DNA of 45,888 bases from Pseudonocardiales bacterium (GTDB lineage Bacteria > Actinomycetota > Actinomycetes > Mycobacteriales > Pseudonocardiaceae), in the NCBI GenBank assembly GCA_019247305.1, contig JAFAPC010000101.1, forward strand, positions 1 through 45,888. Direction: 5' to 3'. Below are positions 1-11,937 of the stretch, in pieces (the stretch's first letter is position 1; the number at the start of each line of letters is the position of its first letter). The notes below the pieces were generated by a model. That model was not told where the DNA came from. It searched no databases and saw only the letters and a list, made by a program, of their open reading frames with translations. Made by a program: the position numbers and the translations under genes.

Positions 1-1
1 T

Positions 2-3000
2 GAGCCGGTGTCGGAGTGGGTGCTGCCGATCGTCGATGTCAGCGACGACGCTGACCCGCGCGCGGCCGCACACGCCTGGATGACCCTCGACGTGGCGCGG
101 CCGATGGATCTCACGGTGGGGCCGCTGTTCAGCTACGCGTTGATTAAATTGAGGTCTGATCGGTTTGTGTGGTATCAGAGTTACCACCACATCGTGATGG
201 ATGGGTTCAGTTGTTCCCTCATCGCGCGACGGGTCGCTGAGGTATATACAGCCCTGGTGCAGGGGCGGGCATGCGATCAGAGTACGTTTGGTTCGCTGCG
301 CCAGCTGCTGGACAGTGATTCAGCCTATCGTGGGTCAGAGCAGTTCGCGCAGGATCGAGCATATTGGGTCAAGCGTTTCGCTGATCAGCCCGAGCCGGCC
401 AGGCTCGTGGGTCGGTCCTCGACAACGCCGGAGAGTTTTGTGCATCAGGTGAGCTGTTTATCACCGTCGAGCGTGGACAGGGTGCGTGCGGCAGCGCGCC
501 AGGCCAGGGTGCCCTGGTCCCGCATGGTGCTCACGGCGGTCGCGGTGTATGTGCACCGTCTGACGGGCATACAGGATGTGGTGGTCGGTTTACCGGTCAC
601 GGCCCGTCAGGGTTCTCTCCTGCAACGCGTCCCCGGCATGGTCTCCAACGTGTTGCCACTGCGGTTGTCAGTACGCCCGGAGGTGAGCCCCGCTGACCTC
701 ATCGGTCAGGTAGCGCGAGAAGTCCGCGAGGTCTTGGCGCATCAACGGTACCGGGGTGAGGATCTCCATCGGGATCTTGGCTTACCCGGTCAGGTCGGGA
801 CATCGTTTACGCCGATGATCAATATCCTGTCGTTCGACTGTGACCTGCGATTCGCTGGTCATCCCAGTATGACACACACTGTGTCGGCTGGTTTGATCGG
901 TGATCTGTCGATCCTCGTGTGGGATAGGAAAGATGGTTCAGGATTACGGATCGGCTGGCAGGCGCATCCGGACGTCTGCGACCAGAATGACCTCGCGACC
1001 CATCAGCAACGCTTCCTGAGCCTGCTCGACACCCTCGTCGCCGCTGATCCGGATCAGCCTATTAGGCGGATCGATGTGCTCACCGCTGAGGAACGCCACC
1101 GGGTGTTGGAAATCTGGAATAACACTACCCACCCGATCCCGGCTGCGAGTCTGTCGGTGTTGTTCGAGGCTCAGGTGCAGGTCGCACCAGATGCGATCGC
1201 GGTGGTATGCGGTGATGTCAGGTTGTCCTATGCGCAGCTCAACGCGCGCGCTAACCGACTCGCCCACTACTTGATCGCCCAGGGGGTGGGCCCAGAACAG
1301 ATCGTGGCGCTCGCGCTACCCCGCTCACCCGAACTCATCATCACTATCCTGGCCGTCCTCAAAACCGGCGCGGCTTACCTTCCCCTGGACCCAGACTACC
1401 CAACAGCACGAATCAACTTCATGCTCACCGACGCCCAACCAGCGCTGCTCCTCACCACCGAACATACCACAGCCTGTATTTCCACAGACGCCGCCGCACC
1501 TCGATTAGTGACCGACACGCCCGACATTCTAGCGGTGTTAAGCGACTACCCGAACACCGATCCCACCGACACCGACCGCGCCACCCCCCTCTTGCATCAA
1601 CATCCCGCATACGTCATCTACACCTCAGGCTCCACTGGCCAACCCAAAGGCGTCCTGATCAGCCACACCGGCATCTCCAGCCTCGCCGCAACACAAATAG
1701 AACGGCTCAACCTCAACGCCCATAGCCGAGTCCTCCAATTCGCTTCCTCCAGCTTCGACGCCTTCATCATGGAAATGCTCATGGCCTTTACGCCCGGAGC
1801 CGCCTTGGTGATCCCCCCAACAGGCCCCCTAGCCGATACAACACTCATCGATGTACTAGTCACCCAAGGCATCACCCACGCCCTCATCCCACCAGCAGCC
1901 CTCACCTATGCATCACCAGCGGATTTGGCGAGTTTTGAAACGTTGGTTGTAGGAGGCGAAGCATGCCCGGTAGAGCTGGTCACCACCTGGTCACCACACC
2001 GACGGATGATCAATGCCTACGGTCCCACCGAAACCACCGCCTGCACCACCATGAGCGGACCCCTACCCCACACAATATCGACGCCCCCACCCATCGGCCG
2101 ACCGATCACCAACACCCGGGTATACGTGCTGGATACTGGCCTGCAGCTGGTGCCGCCGGGAGCGACGGGCGAGCTCTACATCGCCGGAGCGGGGCTCGCG
2201 CGAGGGTATTTGCACCAGCCGGGGTTGACGGCGCAGCGGTTCGTGGCCGCTCCCTACGGCACACCCGGCGAACGAATGTACCGAACGGGGGATCTGGTCC
2301 GGTGGCGCCCCGACGGGGATGTGGAGTTCGTGGGTCGGGCGGACGATCAGATCAAAATCCGCGGATTCCGTATCGAACCCGGCGAAGTTGCTAGCGTACT
2401 CACCACCCATCCCGGGGTCGCGCAGGCTGTGGTGGTTGCACGCCAGGATCGGCCCGGGCACCAGCGGCTGGTTGCCTACGTAGTGGCGGACAGTGCTGGC
2501 CAGGCCCGTAATGAGCAGGTGGAACTGGACCAGGTTGGTGAGTGGCGGCAGATCTATGACTCGCTGTATGCGGCATCGGGCTCTGTGGTGTTCGGGCCGG
2601 ATCTCACCGGCTGGAATAGCAGTTATGATGGCCAACCGATTCCGCTGGTTCAGATGCGGGACTGGTGCGAGGCGACCGTGGCGCGGATTTTGTCTTTGCG
2701 GCCTCGGCGGGTTTTGGAGATCGGTGTCGGTACCGGGTTGTTGTTGTCCCAGCTGGCGCCTGAGTGTGACACGTATTGGGCGACTGATTTCTCCGCTGCG
2801 GTGATTAATGCGCTGGCTGGTCAGGTTGAGCGGAATCCGGAGTTGGCCGGGAGAGTGGTGCTGCGCACCCAACCGGCGCACGACACCGAAGGACTGCCAG
2901 TCGGGGTGTTCGACACCGTGATCCTCAACTCCATCGTGCAATACTTTCCCACCAGCGACTACCTCCTTAGGGTGCTTGAGCAGGTAGTGCGGCTCGTCAC

Positions 3001-6000
3001 CCCGGGTGGGGCGGTCTTTGTCGGTGACGTGCGCAACCTGCGGCTGCAGCGGCTGTTGGCCACCGCCGTGCAGCTGCGCCGGGCCAATTCCACGACTGAC
3101 CTGCCGACGCTGCGCCGGGCGATCGAGCAGGCCGTCGTGGTGGAAAAAGAATTGCTGGTCGATCCCGAGTTTTTCACCACACTAGAAGCCAGCAACACCG
3201 ACATTGGTGGGGTGGACATCCAGATCAAACGCGGCCGCCACCATAACGAGCTGACCCGCTACCGCTACGACGTCACCCTGTACAAGCACCCCATCACGTC
3301 GCTACCTCTGGGTCAGGCGCCCCAACTGGGCTGGGGTCGACAGATCAGCGACCTGCCCGCCTTAACCGACTATCTGAGCACCCAGCACCCCGACATGGTG
3401 CGTCTGAGCGGTGTGCCCAACGCCCGCATCGCGGCAGAGGCCGCCCTTGCGCGCGCGGTGCAGGCCGGCAGCCCGCCGGCCGAGCTGCGCAGCCACCTCC
3501 ACGCCGCCGAAGCCTCCGATGGGCTCGACTGGGACGGGCTCGACTGGGACGGGCTCGACCCGGAGGCGCTGCACGCCCTGGGCCAGCGGTGCGGCTACTG
3601 GGTCGGCATCACCTGGTCGGCCACCACCCCAGAGGCCCTCGACGTCACCTTCGTCGACACAGCCCAGATCACCTCCGCCGTTCCCGTTGGTCTCTACACG
3701 CCCGTCCGCGCGGCGAGCACGCCGCTGTCATCGTTGACGAACAACCCCACCACGACCCGGGGAACCAGCGCGCTGATCAGCCAGCTACGAGACTATCTGC
3801 GTCAGCAGCTGCCGGAGTATATGGTGCCTGCGGCGTTTGTGCCATTAGATAAGGTGCCGTTGACGCCGAATGGCAAACTAGACCACAAGGCGCTGCCCGC
3901 CCCCGAATTCGGCTCTGCCGGCATCGGTCGGGCGCCGCGGACACCGCAAGAGCAGCTGTTGTGCGAATTGTTCGCTGAAGTGCTAGGCCTGGTCGGGGTC
4001 GGGGTCGATGATGACTTTTTCGACCTGGGTGGGCATTCGCTGCTGGCCACTCGCCTCCTCGCCCGGATACGCGCCACATTGGGTGTTGAGCTGGAGGTGC
4101 CTGCCCTGTTCGAAACCCCGACGCCGGCCGGGGTGGCCGCGCGGTTGGGCAGCGCAGGGCCGGCGCGGTTGGCGTTGAAAGCGGGTGAGCGCCCGGATGT
4201 GGTGCCGTTGTCGTTCGCGCAGCGCCGGTTGTGGTTTTTGCATCAGATGGAGGGCCCGAGTGCCACCTATAACATTCCCTTGGCGTTGCGGCTGTCCGGG
4301 ACGGTGAATCATCCGGCGTTGCAGGCCGCATTGAGTGATCTCATCCAGCGGCATGAGAGCCTGCGCACGGTGTTCCCGCAGGTCAAGGGGGTGCCGTGTC
4401 AGCAGGTCCTGGACGTCCACGAAGCCTGCGTGGTGTTGCGGGTGACCGAGACAACCGCGGCCGAGCTACCGGACATGCTGGCTAGAGCGGCCCGGTACGG
4501 GTTCGATCTGTCTGTGGAGCCGCCGGTGCGGGCCGAATTGTTCGTCGTGGCCCCCGATGAGCAGGTGCTGCTGCTGTTGGTGCACCACATTGCTGGCGAT
4601 GGGTGGTCGCTGGGTCCGCTCGCGCGGGACCTGGCTCAGGCCTATGCGGCGCGGTGTCGGGGTGCGGCTCCGGACTGGGCGCCGTTGCCGGTGCAGTACG
4701 CCGACTACACGTTATGGCAGCACCGGCTGCTGGGTGACCCGGACGACCCCACCAGCCTGTTCGCTGTCCAAGTGGGGTATTGGACCCAGGCGCTAGCTGG
4801 GTTGCCGGAGCAGCTGCTATTGCCCACCGACCGGCCGCGTCCGGCGGTGGCCTCCCACCGCGGCGACGCCCTGACTGTGGGGCTGGATGCGGTGTTGCAC
4901 CAAGGGTTGACAAACCTGGCCCGCCGCAACGGTGCCAGCCTGTTCATGGTCCTGCAAGCCGGACTCGCCGCGCTGCTCAGCAGGGTGGGTGCGGGCGAGG
5001 ACATCCCGATAGGTAGCGCCATCGCCGGACGCACCGACCAAGCGTTGGACGATGTGGTCGGGTTCTTCGTCAACACCCTCGTCCTGCGCACCGACACCTC
5101 CGGGAATCCCACCTTTGCCCAATTGGTGCGACGGGTGCGGGAGACGGCCTTGGCCGCTTATGCCCACCAGGATGTGCCTTTCGAATACCTCGTGGAGGCC
5201 CTCAACCCCACCCGCTCACTCGCTCACCACTCCTTGTTCCAAGTGGCCCTGGGATTGCAGAACACCCCCCAGGCCCACCTTGAGCTCCCCGGATTGGACA
5301 GCAGCGCGGTGTGGGTACCGACCGGCACCGCCAAATTCGACCTGACCATCAACCTGCTCGAACACCACCATCCCGACGGCACTCCCGCCGGCATCGAAGG
5401 GACCATCGAATACGCCAGCGACCTGTTCGACGCCACCACGATCGACACGCTCTTCGAGCGCTGGACACGCCTACTCCACACGGCAGCCGCTGATCCGGAC
5501 CAACCTATTGGGCGGATCGATGTGCTCACCACCGAAGAACGCCACCAGATACTGGAAACCTGGAACGACACCACGGCCCCGATACCTCAGGCCTGCCTGC
5601 CTGAGTTGTTCCAGGCCCAGGTCGCCGTTAACCCGGCGGCCATCGCGGTGGTGTTCCAGGACACGGAGCTGTCCTACGCCCAGCTCAACACTGCGGCCAA
5701 CCACCTCGCCCACCACGTGATCGCTCAGGGGGTGGGTCCAGAACACATCGTGGCGATCGCGCTCCCGCGCGGCATCGACATGGTCGTGGCGATGCTGGCG
5801 GTGCTCAAAGCCGGAGCCGCCTACCTGCCCCTTGATCCCGACTACCCACCCGCGCGCCTGGCCTTCATGCTCACCGACGCCCACCCTGCGCTACTCCTCA
5901 CCACCATGCAGACCCTCGAGCGCGTCCCCGATACCCTCAGCATCCCAGCGCTGATCATCGATGATCCACGCATCCGTGCCGTGCTGGACACCTACCCGGA

Positions 6001-7465
6001 CACCGATCCCACCGACACCCACCGCCTCACCCCGCTCACCCCCGCGCATCCCGCGTATGTGATCTACACCTCCGGCTCCACCGGCGCCCCCAAAGGCGTG
6101 GTCGTGACGCACACTGGTATTCTCAGCCTGGTCGCAGCCCAGGTCGAGCGGTTGGGGATCGGGGAGAGCGCCCGGGTGCTGCAGTTCGCCTCCCCCAGCT
6201 TTGACGCGTCGTTCTGGGAGCTGTGCCTGGCCCTTCTGTCGGGAGCGGCGCTGGTCATGGCGCCCCCGGCGCGGCTGCTGCCGGGAGCGCCGTTGGCCGC
6301 GCTGCTGGGCGAGCAGCGAGTGACGCATGTGACGGTGCCCCCCTCGGCGCTGGCGGCACTGCCCACCGAGGCGGGGGTGCCGCCGGCGATGACGGTAATC
6401 ACCGCGGGTGAAGCGTGTCCGGTGAATCTGGTCACCGCCTGGTCGCCGGGCCGGCGGATGATCAACGCGTACGGTCCGACCGAGACCACCGTGTGCGCCA
6501 CCATGAGCGACCCCCTCTCCCCGGCCACCCCGGCGCCCCCGCCGATCGGCCGGCCGCTGCCGAATATGCGGGTGTTTGTGCTGGATGCCGGGTTGTGTCC
6601 GGTGCCGGTGAGGGTGGCCGGGGAGTTGTATGTCGCGGGAATGGGCCTGGCGCGGGGGTATGTGCACCAGCCGGGGTTGACGGCGGGGCGGTTTGTGGCG
6701 AATCCGTTTGGTGCTCCCGGTGAGCGGATGTATCGGACGGGGGACGTGGTCCGGTGGTGCCCGGACGGCACCCTGGAATTCGTGGGCCGAGCCGATGATC
6801 AGGTGAAGGTTCGGGGGTTCCGGATCGAGCTGGGTGAGATCGAAGCCGTGCTAGCCAAACGGGACGAGGTCGCCCGCAGCGCGGTCGTGGCCTGCGAGGA
6901 CGGGTCCGGGGGCAAACGCCTAGTGGGGTATCTTGTACCCTCCGGCGCCACCAAGGGGATCGACACCCTCGAACTGCGCCGGCAGCTGGCCCGGACGCTG
7001 CCGGACCACCTGGTACCCAGCGCCCTGGTCGTCGTCCCGCAGCTGCCGCTCACCCCCAGTGGGAAGGTCGACCGCCGGGCGCTGGCGCTGCGCCCGGTAG
7101 AGCGTGCGGCGAATGCGCCGTGGACCGCCCCGCGTGGCGACCTGGAGCAGAAGATCGCCGAACTGTGGTCGCACGTCCTGGAAGTGGAGCAGGTCGGTGC
7201 CGACGACAACTTCTTCGATCTCGGTGGCCATTCGCTGCTCCTGGTCCCCCTCCAGTCTGGGCTCGCCGCCCTGGTGGCGCGCCCGGTCCGGATTGTCGAT
7301 CTCTTCACTCACCCCACGGTCGCCGCGCAGGCCCGCCATCTGGGCCGCACCGCCGCCGCGTCCGCCACGCTCGCCGCCGCCCGGGAGCGCGCTCAGCGCC
7401 AACGGCTGTCCCGACGCCGACGTCCGGCCGCCCCCACTCGAAAGGACTCACCCCCGCATGACTGA
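2..7465 (+). CDS. NRPS, C(partial)-A-NMT-T-C-A-T, 5' end outside window
   Basis: Two-module nonribosomal peptide synthetase; the frame is open to the left edge, so the true start is upstream. About 2487 residues are visible. Order by visible residue: C domain lacking roughly its first 80-90 residues (HHIVMDG near 65), A1 (YTSGSTG near 537, NAYGPTE, YRTGD), an N-methyltransferase inserted in the A1 C-terminal part (VLEIGVGTG near 905), the end of A1 (NGKLD), T1 (LGGHSL near 1343), C2 (HHIAGDG near 1528), A2 (YTSGSTG near 2022), T2 (LGGHSL near 2408). Aligned by eye to GrsA, A2 gives DAWTIAAVCK, the phenylalanine code; A1 gives DAMLVGAACK, hydrophobic but not one I can name. The placement of the MT within A1 is that of Tyr/Phe/Val N-methylating modules in depsipeptide NRPSs. 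The stop overlaps the next start by 8 bases, so the two are translationally coupled. A 15-bp tandem repeat lies at 3521-3560 between the MT and the end of A1. Confidence 0.95.
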   Translation, partial: EPVSEWVLPIVDVSDDADPRAAAHAWMTLDVARPMDLTVGPLFSYALIKLRSDRFVWYQSYHHIVMDGFSCSLIARRVAEVYTALVQGRACDQSTFGSLRQLLDSDSAYRGSEQFAQDRAYWVKRFADQPEPARLVGRSSTTPESFVHQVSCLSPSSVDRVRAAARQARVPWSRMVLTAVAVYVHRLTGIQDVVVGLPVTARQGSLLQRVPGMVSNVLPLRLSVRPEVSPADLIGQVAREVREVLAHQRYRGEDLHRDLGLPGQVGTSFTPMINILSFDCDLRFAGHPSMTHTVSAGLIGDLSILVWDRKDGSGLRIGWQAHPDVCDQNDLATHQQRFLSLLDTLVAADPDQPIRRIDVLTAEERHRVLEIWNNTTHPIPAASLSVLFEAQVQVAPDAIAVVCGDVRLSYAQLNARANRLAHYLIAQGVGPEQIVALALPRSPELIITILAVLKTGAAYLPLDPDYPTARINFMLTDAQPALLLTTEHTTACISTDAAAPRLVTDTPDILAVLSDYPNTDPTDTDRATPLLHQHPAYVIYTSGSTGQPKGVLISHTGISSLAATQIERLNLNAHSRVLQFASSSFDAFIMEMLMAFTPGAALVIPPTGPLADTTLIDVLVTQGITHALIPPAALTYASPADLASFETLVVGGEACPVELVTTWSPHRRMINAYGPTETTACTTMSGPLPHTISTPPPIGRPITNTRVYVLDTGLQLVPPGATGELYIAGAGLARGYLHQPGLTAQRFVAAPYGTPGERMYRTGDLVRWRPDGDVEFVGRADDQIKIRGFRIEPGEVASVLTTHPGVAQAVVVARQDRPGHQRLVAYVVADSAGQARNEQVELDQVGEWRQIYDSLYAASGSVVFGPDLTGWNSSYDGQPIPLVQMRDWCEATVARILSLRPRRVLEIGVGTGLLLSQLAPECDTYWATDFSAAVINALAGQVERNPELAGRVVLRTQPAHDTEGLPVGVFDTVILNSIVQYFPTSDYLLRVLEQVVRLVTPGGAVFVGDVRNLRLQRLLATAVQLRRANSTTDLPTLRRAIEQAVVVEKELLVDPEFFTTLEASNTDIGGVDIQIKRGRHHNELTRYRYDVTLYKHPITSLPLGQAPQLGWGRQISDLPALTDYLSTQHPDMVRLSGVPNARIAAEAALARAVQAGSPPAELRSHLHAAEASDGLDWDGLDWDGLDPEALHALGQRCGYWVGITWSATTPEALDVTFVDTAQITSAVPVGLYTPVRAASTPLSSLTNNPTTTRGTSALISQLRDYLRQQLPEYMVPAAFVPLDKVPLTPNGKLDHKALPAPEFGSAGIGRAPRTPQEQLLCELFAEVLGLVGVGVDDDFFDLGGHSLLATRLLARIRATLGVELEVPALFETPTPAGVAARLGSAGPARLALKAGERPDVVPLSFAQRRLWFLHQMEGPSATYNIPLALRLSGTVNHPALQAALSDLIQRHESLRTVFPQVKGVPCQQVLDVHEACVVLRVTETTAAELPDMLARAARYGFDLSVEPPVRAELFVVAPDEQVLLLLVHHIAGDGWSLGPLARDLAQAYAARCRGAAPDWAPLPVQYADYTLWQHRLLGDPDDPTSLFAVQVGYWTQALAGLPEQLLLPTDRPRPAVASHRGDALTVGLDAVLHQGLTNLARRNGASLFMVLQAGLAALLSRVGAGEDIPIGSAIAGRTDQALDDVVGFFVNTLVLRTDTSGNPTFAQLVRRVRETALAAYAHQDVPFEYLVEALNPTRSLAHHSLFQVALGLQNTPQAHLELPGLDSSAVWVPTGTAKFDLTINLLEHHHPDGTPAGIEGTIEYASDLFDATTIDTLFERWTRLLHTAAADPDQPIGRIDVLTTEERHQILETWNDTTAPIPQACLPELFQAQVAVNPAAIAVVFQDTELSYAQLNTAANHLAHHVIAQGVGPEHIVAIALPRGIDMVVAMLAVLKAGAAYLPLDPDYPPARLAFMLTDAHPALLLTTMQTLERVPDTLSIPALIIDDPRIRAVLDTYPDTDPTDTHRLTPLTPAHPAYVIYTSGSTGAPKGVVVTHTGILSLVAAQVERLGIGESARVLQFASPSFDASFWELCLALLSGAALVMAPPARLLPGAPLAALLGEQRVTHVTVPPSALAALPTEAGVPPAMTVITAGEACPVNLVTAWSPGRRMINAYGPTETTVCATMSDPLSPATPAPPPIGRPLPNMRVFVLDAGLCPVPVRVAGELYVAGMGLARGYVHQPGLTAGRFVANPFGAPGERMYRTGDVVRWCPDGTLEFVGRADDQVKVRGFRIELGEIEAVLAKRDEVARSAVVACEDGSGGKRLVGYLVPSGATKGIDTLELRRQLARTLPDHLVPSALVVVPQLPLTPSGKVDRRALALRPVERAANAPWTAPRGDLEQKIAELWSHVLEVEQVGADDNFFDLGGHSLLLVPLQSGLAALVARPVRIVDLFTHPTVAAQARHLGRTAAASATLAAARERAQRQRLSRRRRPAAPTRKDSPPHD
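3521..3560 (+). repeat. 15-bp in-frame tandem repeat in NRPS linker
   Basis: Two exact copies of GGGCTCGACTGGGAC plus a partial third, encoding repeated DGLDW/DGLD. It lies between the N-methyltransferase and the last part of A1, where an in-frame length change would be tolerated. Confidence 0.85.
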
Positions 7466-10400
7466 GACACCCGCGGCAGCCCAGACGGCCCAGACCTCGG
7501 CGGACACCGACATCGCGGTGGTCGGGATGGCCGGCCGCTTCCCCGACGCCCCCGACCTCGACCGCTTCTGGACCAACCTGGTCGCCGGCCACGAGTCGAT
7601 CCGATCGGTCAGCGCCACCGAGTACCTGGCCGCGGGCGGCGACCCGGCTGGCCTGGACGACCCGTACCTGGTGCGCAAGGCAGCCGTGGTGGAGGGCATC
7701 GACCTGTTCGACGCTGAGTTCTTCGGCTACCCGCCGACCGAGGCCGAGATGCTCGACCCCCAGCACCGGCTTTTCCTCGAATGCTGCTATCACGCGCTGG
7801 AGCACGCCGGCCACCACCCCGACCGCTTCGGCGGCCTCACTGGTCTGTACGCCGGCGCCAGCCACAGCAGGTACTTCATGGCCTACGTCGCGCCCCGGCT
7901 GGCAGGGGGGGCGCTATCGATGGACTGGCTCTCGGCTGGACTGAGCAACGACGCCGGAGTGTTCGTCACCCGAGTGGCCTACCAGCTCAACCTGACCGGC
8001 CCGGCCGTGTCGGTGCAGACCACGTGTTCCACCTCCCTGGTCGCGGTGCATCTGGCCTGCCAGGACCTGCTCAACTACCACTGCGACGCGGCCCTGGCGG
8101 GCGGCGCCTCGCTCAACCCGTTGGCAGCGCAGGGCTATCGCTACCTCCAGGACGGCCCACTGTCCCCCGACGGCCACTGCCGGGCCTTCGACGCCTCAGC
8201 GACCGGGATGGTCCCGGGCAACGGGGTGGGTGTGGTGGTGCTCAAACGCCTGGCGGACGCGCTGGCCGCGGGGGACCACATCTGGGCGGTCATCAAAGGC
8301 TCCGCAATCAACAATGACGGCAACCGGAAGGTGGGCTTCACCGCGCCGAGCACCCAGGGCCAGGTGGAGGTGATCCTGGCTGCGCAGGCCGCCGCCGGGG
8401 TGGACGGTGAGTCGATCAGCTACGTCGAGGCGCACGGTACCGCGACCGCGCTGGGCGACCCGATCGAGGTCGCCGCGCTGACCGAGGCGTTCCGAGAGAG
8501 CACCGAGCGCCGTGGGTACTGCGCGCTCGGCTCGGTGAAAACCAACATCGGTCACCTCGACGCCGCGGCGGGCATCGCTGGACTGATCAAGGTGGTGCTC
8601 GCGCTCTGGCACCGCACGCTCCCGGCCAGCCTGCACTTCCAGACCCCCAACCCGGAGATCGACTTCGCGGGCAGTCCCTTCTACGTCAACACCGACACGG
8701 CCGACTGGCCGCGCGGCGCCCGACCTCGGCGCGCGGCCGTCAGCTCGCTGGGTATCGGGGGAACCAACGCCCACATCATCCTGGAAGAGGCCCCGGCCGC
8801 GGCCCGATCCAGTTCCCCGTCGGCGCAGCCGACCATCCTGGCGCTGTCGGCGAGGAATCCAGCGACGCTGCGGCAGATGTCTGCCCGCCTCGCCGAGCAC
8901 CTCACCGCCCACCCGGATCTGGACCTCGCCGATGTGGCGCACACCTTGTGCCACGGCCGCAAGGATCACCCACACCGCCGGGCGGTTGTCTGCCGCAGCA
9001 CCGCTGAGGGCGCCGTACTGCTGACCTACCCTGTGCCCAGCACCGACGGCTCGACCCGACCCCAGCTGGCCTACCTGCTCCCCGGTGCCGGCGCCCACCA
9101 CCTGCGGATGGGCCAGGACCTGTACGCGGCGCAGCCAGTGTTCCGCGAGCAGATGGACCGCGCGGCCCGGCTCCTGTTGCCCGTCCTGGGCCAGGACATC
9201 CGGACCGTCTTGTACGAGGCCGCCGCAGCGCACAGGGCCTGCTCGTTTCCGGCCCTGGTGGCCACCGAGTACGCGATGGCCACGCTGCTGATGGCGCACG
9301 GAGTTGAGCCGGACGCCCTCATCGGCCACTCGCTCGGCGAGTACACCGCCGCCTGCGTGGCCGGAGTGCTCAGTCTGGAGGAGGCGCTGCCCCTGGTCGC
9401 CGAGCGGGAACGGTTGCTGGAACGGGCCGGCGGTAGCACCCTCAGCGTCGCCCTGTCCGAGGAGGCGCTGCGCTGCTGGTTGAGTGGTCGGCTGTCCCTT
9501 GCCGCCGTCAACGCCCCCCAGAGCTGCACGATCTCCGGCCCCACCGAGGAGATCGAGCGTCTGAAGAGCGAACTGGACGCCGCCAGGATCGAGCACGAGG
9601 GGGTGCGGCTGGTCGGCGCCGCGCACAGCGAGCTCCTCGATGCGGTTCTGGACGACTACGCCCAGGCGTTGCGGCAGGTCACGCTGCGCCCGCCGAGGAT
9701 CCCGTTCCTCTCCGGACTCACCGGCACCTGGATCACCGACGAGCAGGCGACCAGCCGCGAGTACTGGCTACGCCAGTACCGACAGACCGTGCGCTTTGCC
9801 GACGGGCTAAAGGCGCTGCACGGCGAGCTGTCCCGGCGTGGGCGGCCCATCCTCGTCGAGGTGGGGCCGGGCCATACCCTGACCCAGTTCGCCCGGCGGC
9901 AGCTGGGCCAGGACACGCTGACCGTGCTGACCATGCGACACCCCAAGGCCGAACACCAGGATGACACCCACCTGCTGATGAGCGCCTTGGGTGCGCTGTG
10001 GTCCCACGGAGCGCCGGTGCGGTGGGCAGGCGAGGACGACGGTGCGCGCCGGAGAGTCCCGCTGCCCGGCTATCCCTTCCAGCGCCGCCGCTACTGGATC
10101 GACGCGCCGCCGGTGACCAACCCGGCCGCGGGGCGCACCGTGTACGTGCTGCCCCACGGGCTGCGCGACGACAACTACGCCACCACCCGGGCCATCGCCG
10201 CCCGCGGGCGCGGACACCTGGTCATCACTGACCCGCTCGGGACCCCCGTCCCGTCCCCCAACGAACCGTCCGAGCTGGTCGAGCTGGCCGAGCGGGTGAC
10301 GCAGACCGAACGCCGCCTGATCGCCCAGATTTCCCCTGAGCGGGAAGCCGCCGAGCGCACCGTGCGGATGGACCGCCTGTGCGCGCTGCACGCCTGCGTC

Positions 10401-11924
10401 TACCTGCGACGCCACGGCATCGGCTCCCTCCCGGGTGAGCACGTCCGACGGGCGGAGCTGCTCACCCGCCTGGGCACCGTGCCCGCGTACCACAAGTTCG
10501 TCAACGCCCTGCTCGACATGCTCGCCAGCGACAAGATCGTCTTTCTCGACCCGGATACCGACATCGTCCACTTCGTCGGGGACACCGGCACCCCCGAGGA
10601 GATCGCTGAGGAGATCGCTGAGCTGGAGCAGACCCTCCTCGTCGACCACCCCGATGCCGCCGATGACCTCGACGCGCTCAGCAGCTGTGTCGCGGAGTAC
10701 GACGCGGTGCTGCGCGGCACCCGCTCCGGCACCGAGGTGCTCCTGCCGGACGGCCACCAGTACCGGTCCTCCTCGTCTGCCGAGCGCCTGCTGAGCCACG
10801 GCGACCTGGCTGTGTACCGGTCCCTGGTCGTGGCGGAGGTGACCAGGTGCGTCCGGGAGGCCGACGGCCGCCCGCTGCGCATCCTCGAAGTCGGCGGCGG
10901 CCAGGGCCATCTCACCTGGCCGGTGGCTGAGGCATTGCGCGGCAGCCGGAACGTGACCTACCGCTTCACCGACCTCGGTCGGTCCTTTGTGCTGGCGGCC
11001 CAGCGCGAAGCAGCCGACCGCGGCCTGGACTTCATGACCTTCGGCGTGCTGGACGTGGACCGGGGCCCGGGCACCCAAGGTGGCGGGGACTACCGGGACG
11101 TCGACGTCGTCTTGGCGTTCAACGTCCTGCACGCGACCCCGGATCTGCGCCGCACCGTCACCAATCTGCGCGAGCTGCTCGCCCCGGGTGGAGCGCTCTA
11201 CATCCTGGAAGCCACTGCCATGCCCCGGAGTGCCCTGATGACCTTCGGCCTGCTCGAGGGTTGGTGGTACTTCAACGACGACCTCCGCGAGCACTCGCCG
11301 CTGCTCCCACCGCACCGCTGGCGTGAGCTGCTCGACTCCCTTGGCTTCCACCCGACCGTCGCCCTCCCGCACCGCGACCGTGAGGACAGCGCTGACCACG
11401 GATTGATCGTCGGCATGCGGCCCCGCCTGGCAGCGGCTGCCACCACGGCGGCCCGGATCGAGGAACTGAGGTCGCTGGGCGCCACCGTCACCGTCATGGC
11501 CGAGAGCGAGCTGCCCGACCACCTCGACCTCAGGGACACCTCAGAACCCATCCCAGCCCACCTGACGCCAGAGGATGGATCCCCGCTCTCCGCCGCCTTC
11601 AACCGCCGCCCCGATCTGGCCACGCCCTACACCGTGCCCACCACGGAACTGGAGCACCTGGTGGCGCGCCACTGGGCTGAGGTTCTGGGCCTGGACCGAG
11701 TCGGCGTCCACGACAACTTCTTCGACTTGGGGGGTGAGTCCCTGCTGGTGATTCAGATGGCCGGCCGGCTCCGGGATGAGCTCTCCATCGACCTCTCGGT
11801 GCAGAAACTCTTCGAAAACCTCACCGTGGCCGAGGTGGTCCGGGAACTCGAGCACCTCCGACACGCTCCGGCCGCGACCCCAACAAAGATCACCCCGAGT
11901 CGCCGTCGAGCCGCCCGCCGTTGA
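7458..11924 (+). CDS. Type I PKS module, KS-AT-CMT-ACP
   Basis: Modular polyketide synthase of 1488 residues that extends the aminoacyl chain from the upstream NRPS by one malonate-type unit and C-methylates it. KS (about 15-440) has TTCSTSL (Cys near 190), EAHGTAT and KTNIGH. AT (about 535-840) has GHSLGEY near 623; the specificity loop reads GAAH where malonyl ATs usually have HAFH, so malonyl is only the likelier choice. C-methyltransferase (about 1060-1330) has ILEVGGGQG and the EGWWYFNDD motif. ACP has LGGESLL near 1425. No KR, DH or ER is present, so the beta-keto group should survive unless reduced in trans. The ATG at 7458 overlaps the previous stop and is preceded by AAAGGA; the frame is open further upstream but that part only shadows the NRPS. 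The next gene starts 13 bases after the stop. Confidence 0.95.
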   Translation: MTETPAAAQTAQTSADTDIAVVGMAGRFPDAPDLDRFWTNLVAGHESIRSVSATEYLAAGGDPAGLDDPYLVRKAAVVEGIDLFDAEFFGYPPTEAEMLDPQHRLFLECCYHALEHAGHHPDRFGGLTGLYAGASHSRYFMAYVAPRLAGGALSMDWLSAGLSNDAGVFVTRVAYQLNLTGPAVSVQTTCSTSLVAVHLACQDLLNYHCDAALAGGASLNPLAAQGYRYLQDGPLSPDGHCRAFDASATGMVPGNGVGVVVLKRLADALAAGDHIWAVIKGSAINNDGNRKVGFTAPSTQGQVEVILAAQAAAGVDGESISYVEAHGTATALGDPIEVAALTEAFRESTERRGYCALGSVKTNIGHLDAAAGIAGLIKVVLALWHRTLPASLHFQTPNPEIDFAGSPFYVNTDTADWPRGARPRRAAVSSLGIGGTNAHIILEEAPAAARSSSPSAQPTILALSARNPATLRQMSARLAEHLTAHPDLDLADVAHTLCHGRKDHPHRRAVVCRSTAEGAVLLTYPVPSTDGSTRPQLAYLLPGAGAHHLRMGQDLYAAQPVFREQMDRAARLLLPVLGQDIRTVLYEAAAAHRACSFPALVATEYAMATLLMAHGVEPDALIGHSLGEYTAACVAGVLSLEEALPLVAERERLLERAGGSTLSVALSEEALRCWLSGRLSLAAVNAPQSCTISGPTEEIERLKSELDAARIEHEGVRLVGAAHSELLDAVLDDYAQALRQVTLRPPRIPFLSGLTGTWITDEQATSREYWLRQYRQTVRFADGLKALHGELSRRGRPILVEVGPGHTLTQFARRQLGQDTLTVLTMRHPKAEHQDDTHLLMSALGALWSHGAPVRWAGEDDGARRRVPLPGYPFQRRRYWIDAPPVTNPAAGRTVYVLPHGLRDDNYATTRAIAARGRGHLVITDPLGTPVPSPNEPSELVELAERVTQTERRLIAQISPEREAAERTVRMDRLCALHACVYLRRHGIGSLPGEHVRRAELLTRLGTVPAYHKFVNALLDMLASDKIVFLDPDTDIVHFVGDTGTPEEIAEEIAELEQTLLVDHPDAADDLDALSSCVAEYDAVLRGTRSGTEVLLPDGHQYRSSSSAERLLSHGDLAVYRSLVVAEVTRCVREADGRPLRILEVGGGQGHLTWPVAEALRGSRNVTYRFTDLGRSFVLAAQREAADRGLDFMTFGVLDVDRGPGTQGGGDYRDVDVVLAFNVLHATPDLRRTVTNLRELLAPGGALYILEATAMPRSALMTFGLLEGWWYFNDDLREHSPLLPPHRWRELLDSLGFHPTVALPHRDREDSADHGLIVGMRPRLAAAATTAARIEELRSLGATVTVMAESELPDHLDLRDTSEPIPAHLTPEDGSPLSAAFNRRPDLATPYTVPTTELEHLVARHWAEVLGLDRVGVHDNFFDLGGESLLVIQMAGRLRDELSIDLSVQKLFENLTVAEVVRELEHLRHAPAATPTKITPSRRRAARR

Positions 11925-11937
11925 ACGGAGCACCACG

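Noticed and set aside
2063..2941. 292-codon minus-strand frame inside the NRPS gene
   Set aside because: Shadow of the A1/N-methyltransferase coding sequence; no domain or ribosome site, and composition is that of antisense high-GC DNA.
8196..9626. 476-codon minus-strand frame inside the PKS gene
   Set aside because: Antisense to KS/AT; Gly/Arg/Gln-rich with no recognisable motif.
9807..11522. 571-codon minus-strand frame inside the PKS gene
   Set aside because: Antisense to the C-methyltransferase region; the plus frame has clear catalytic motifs.
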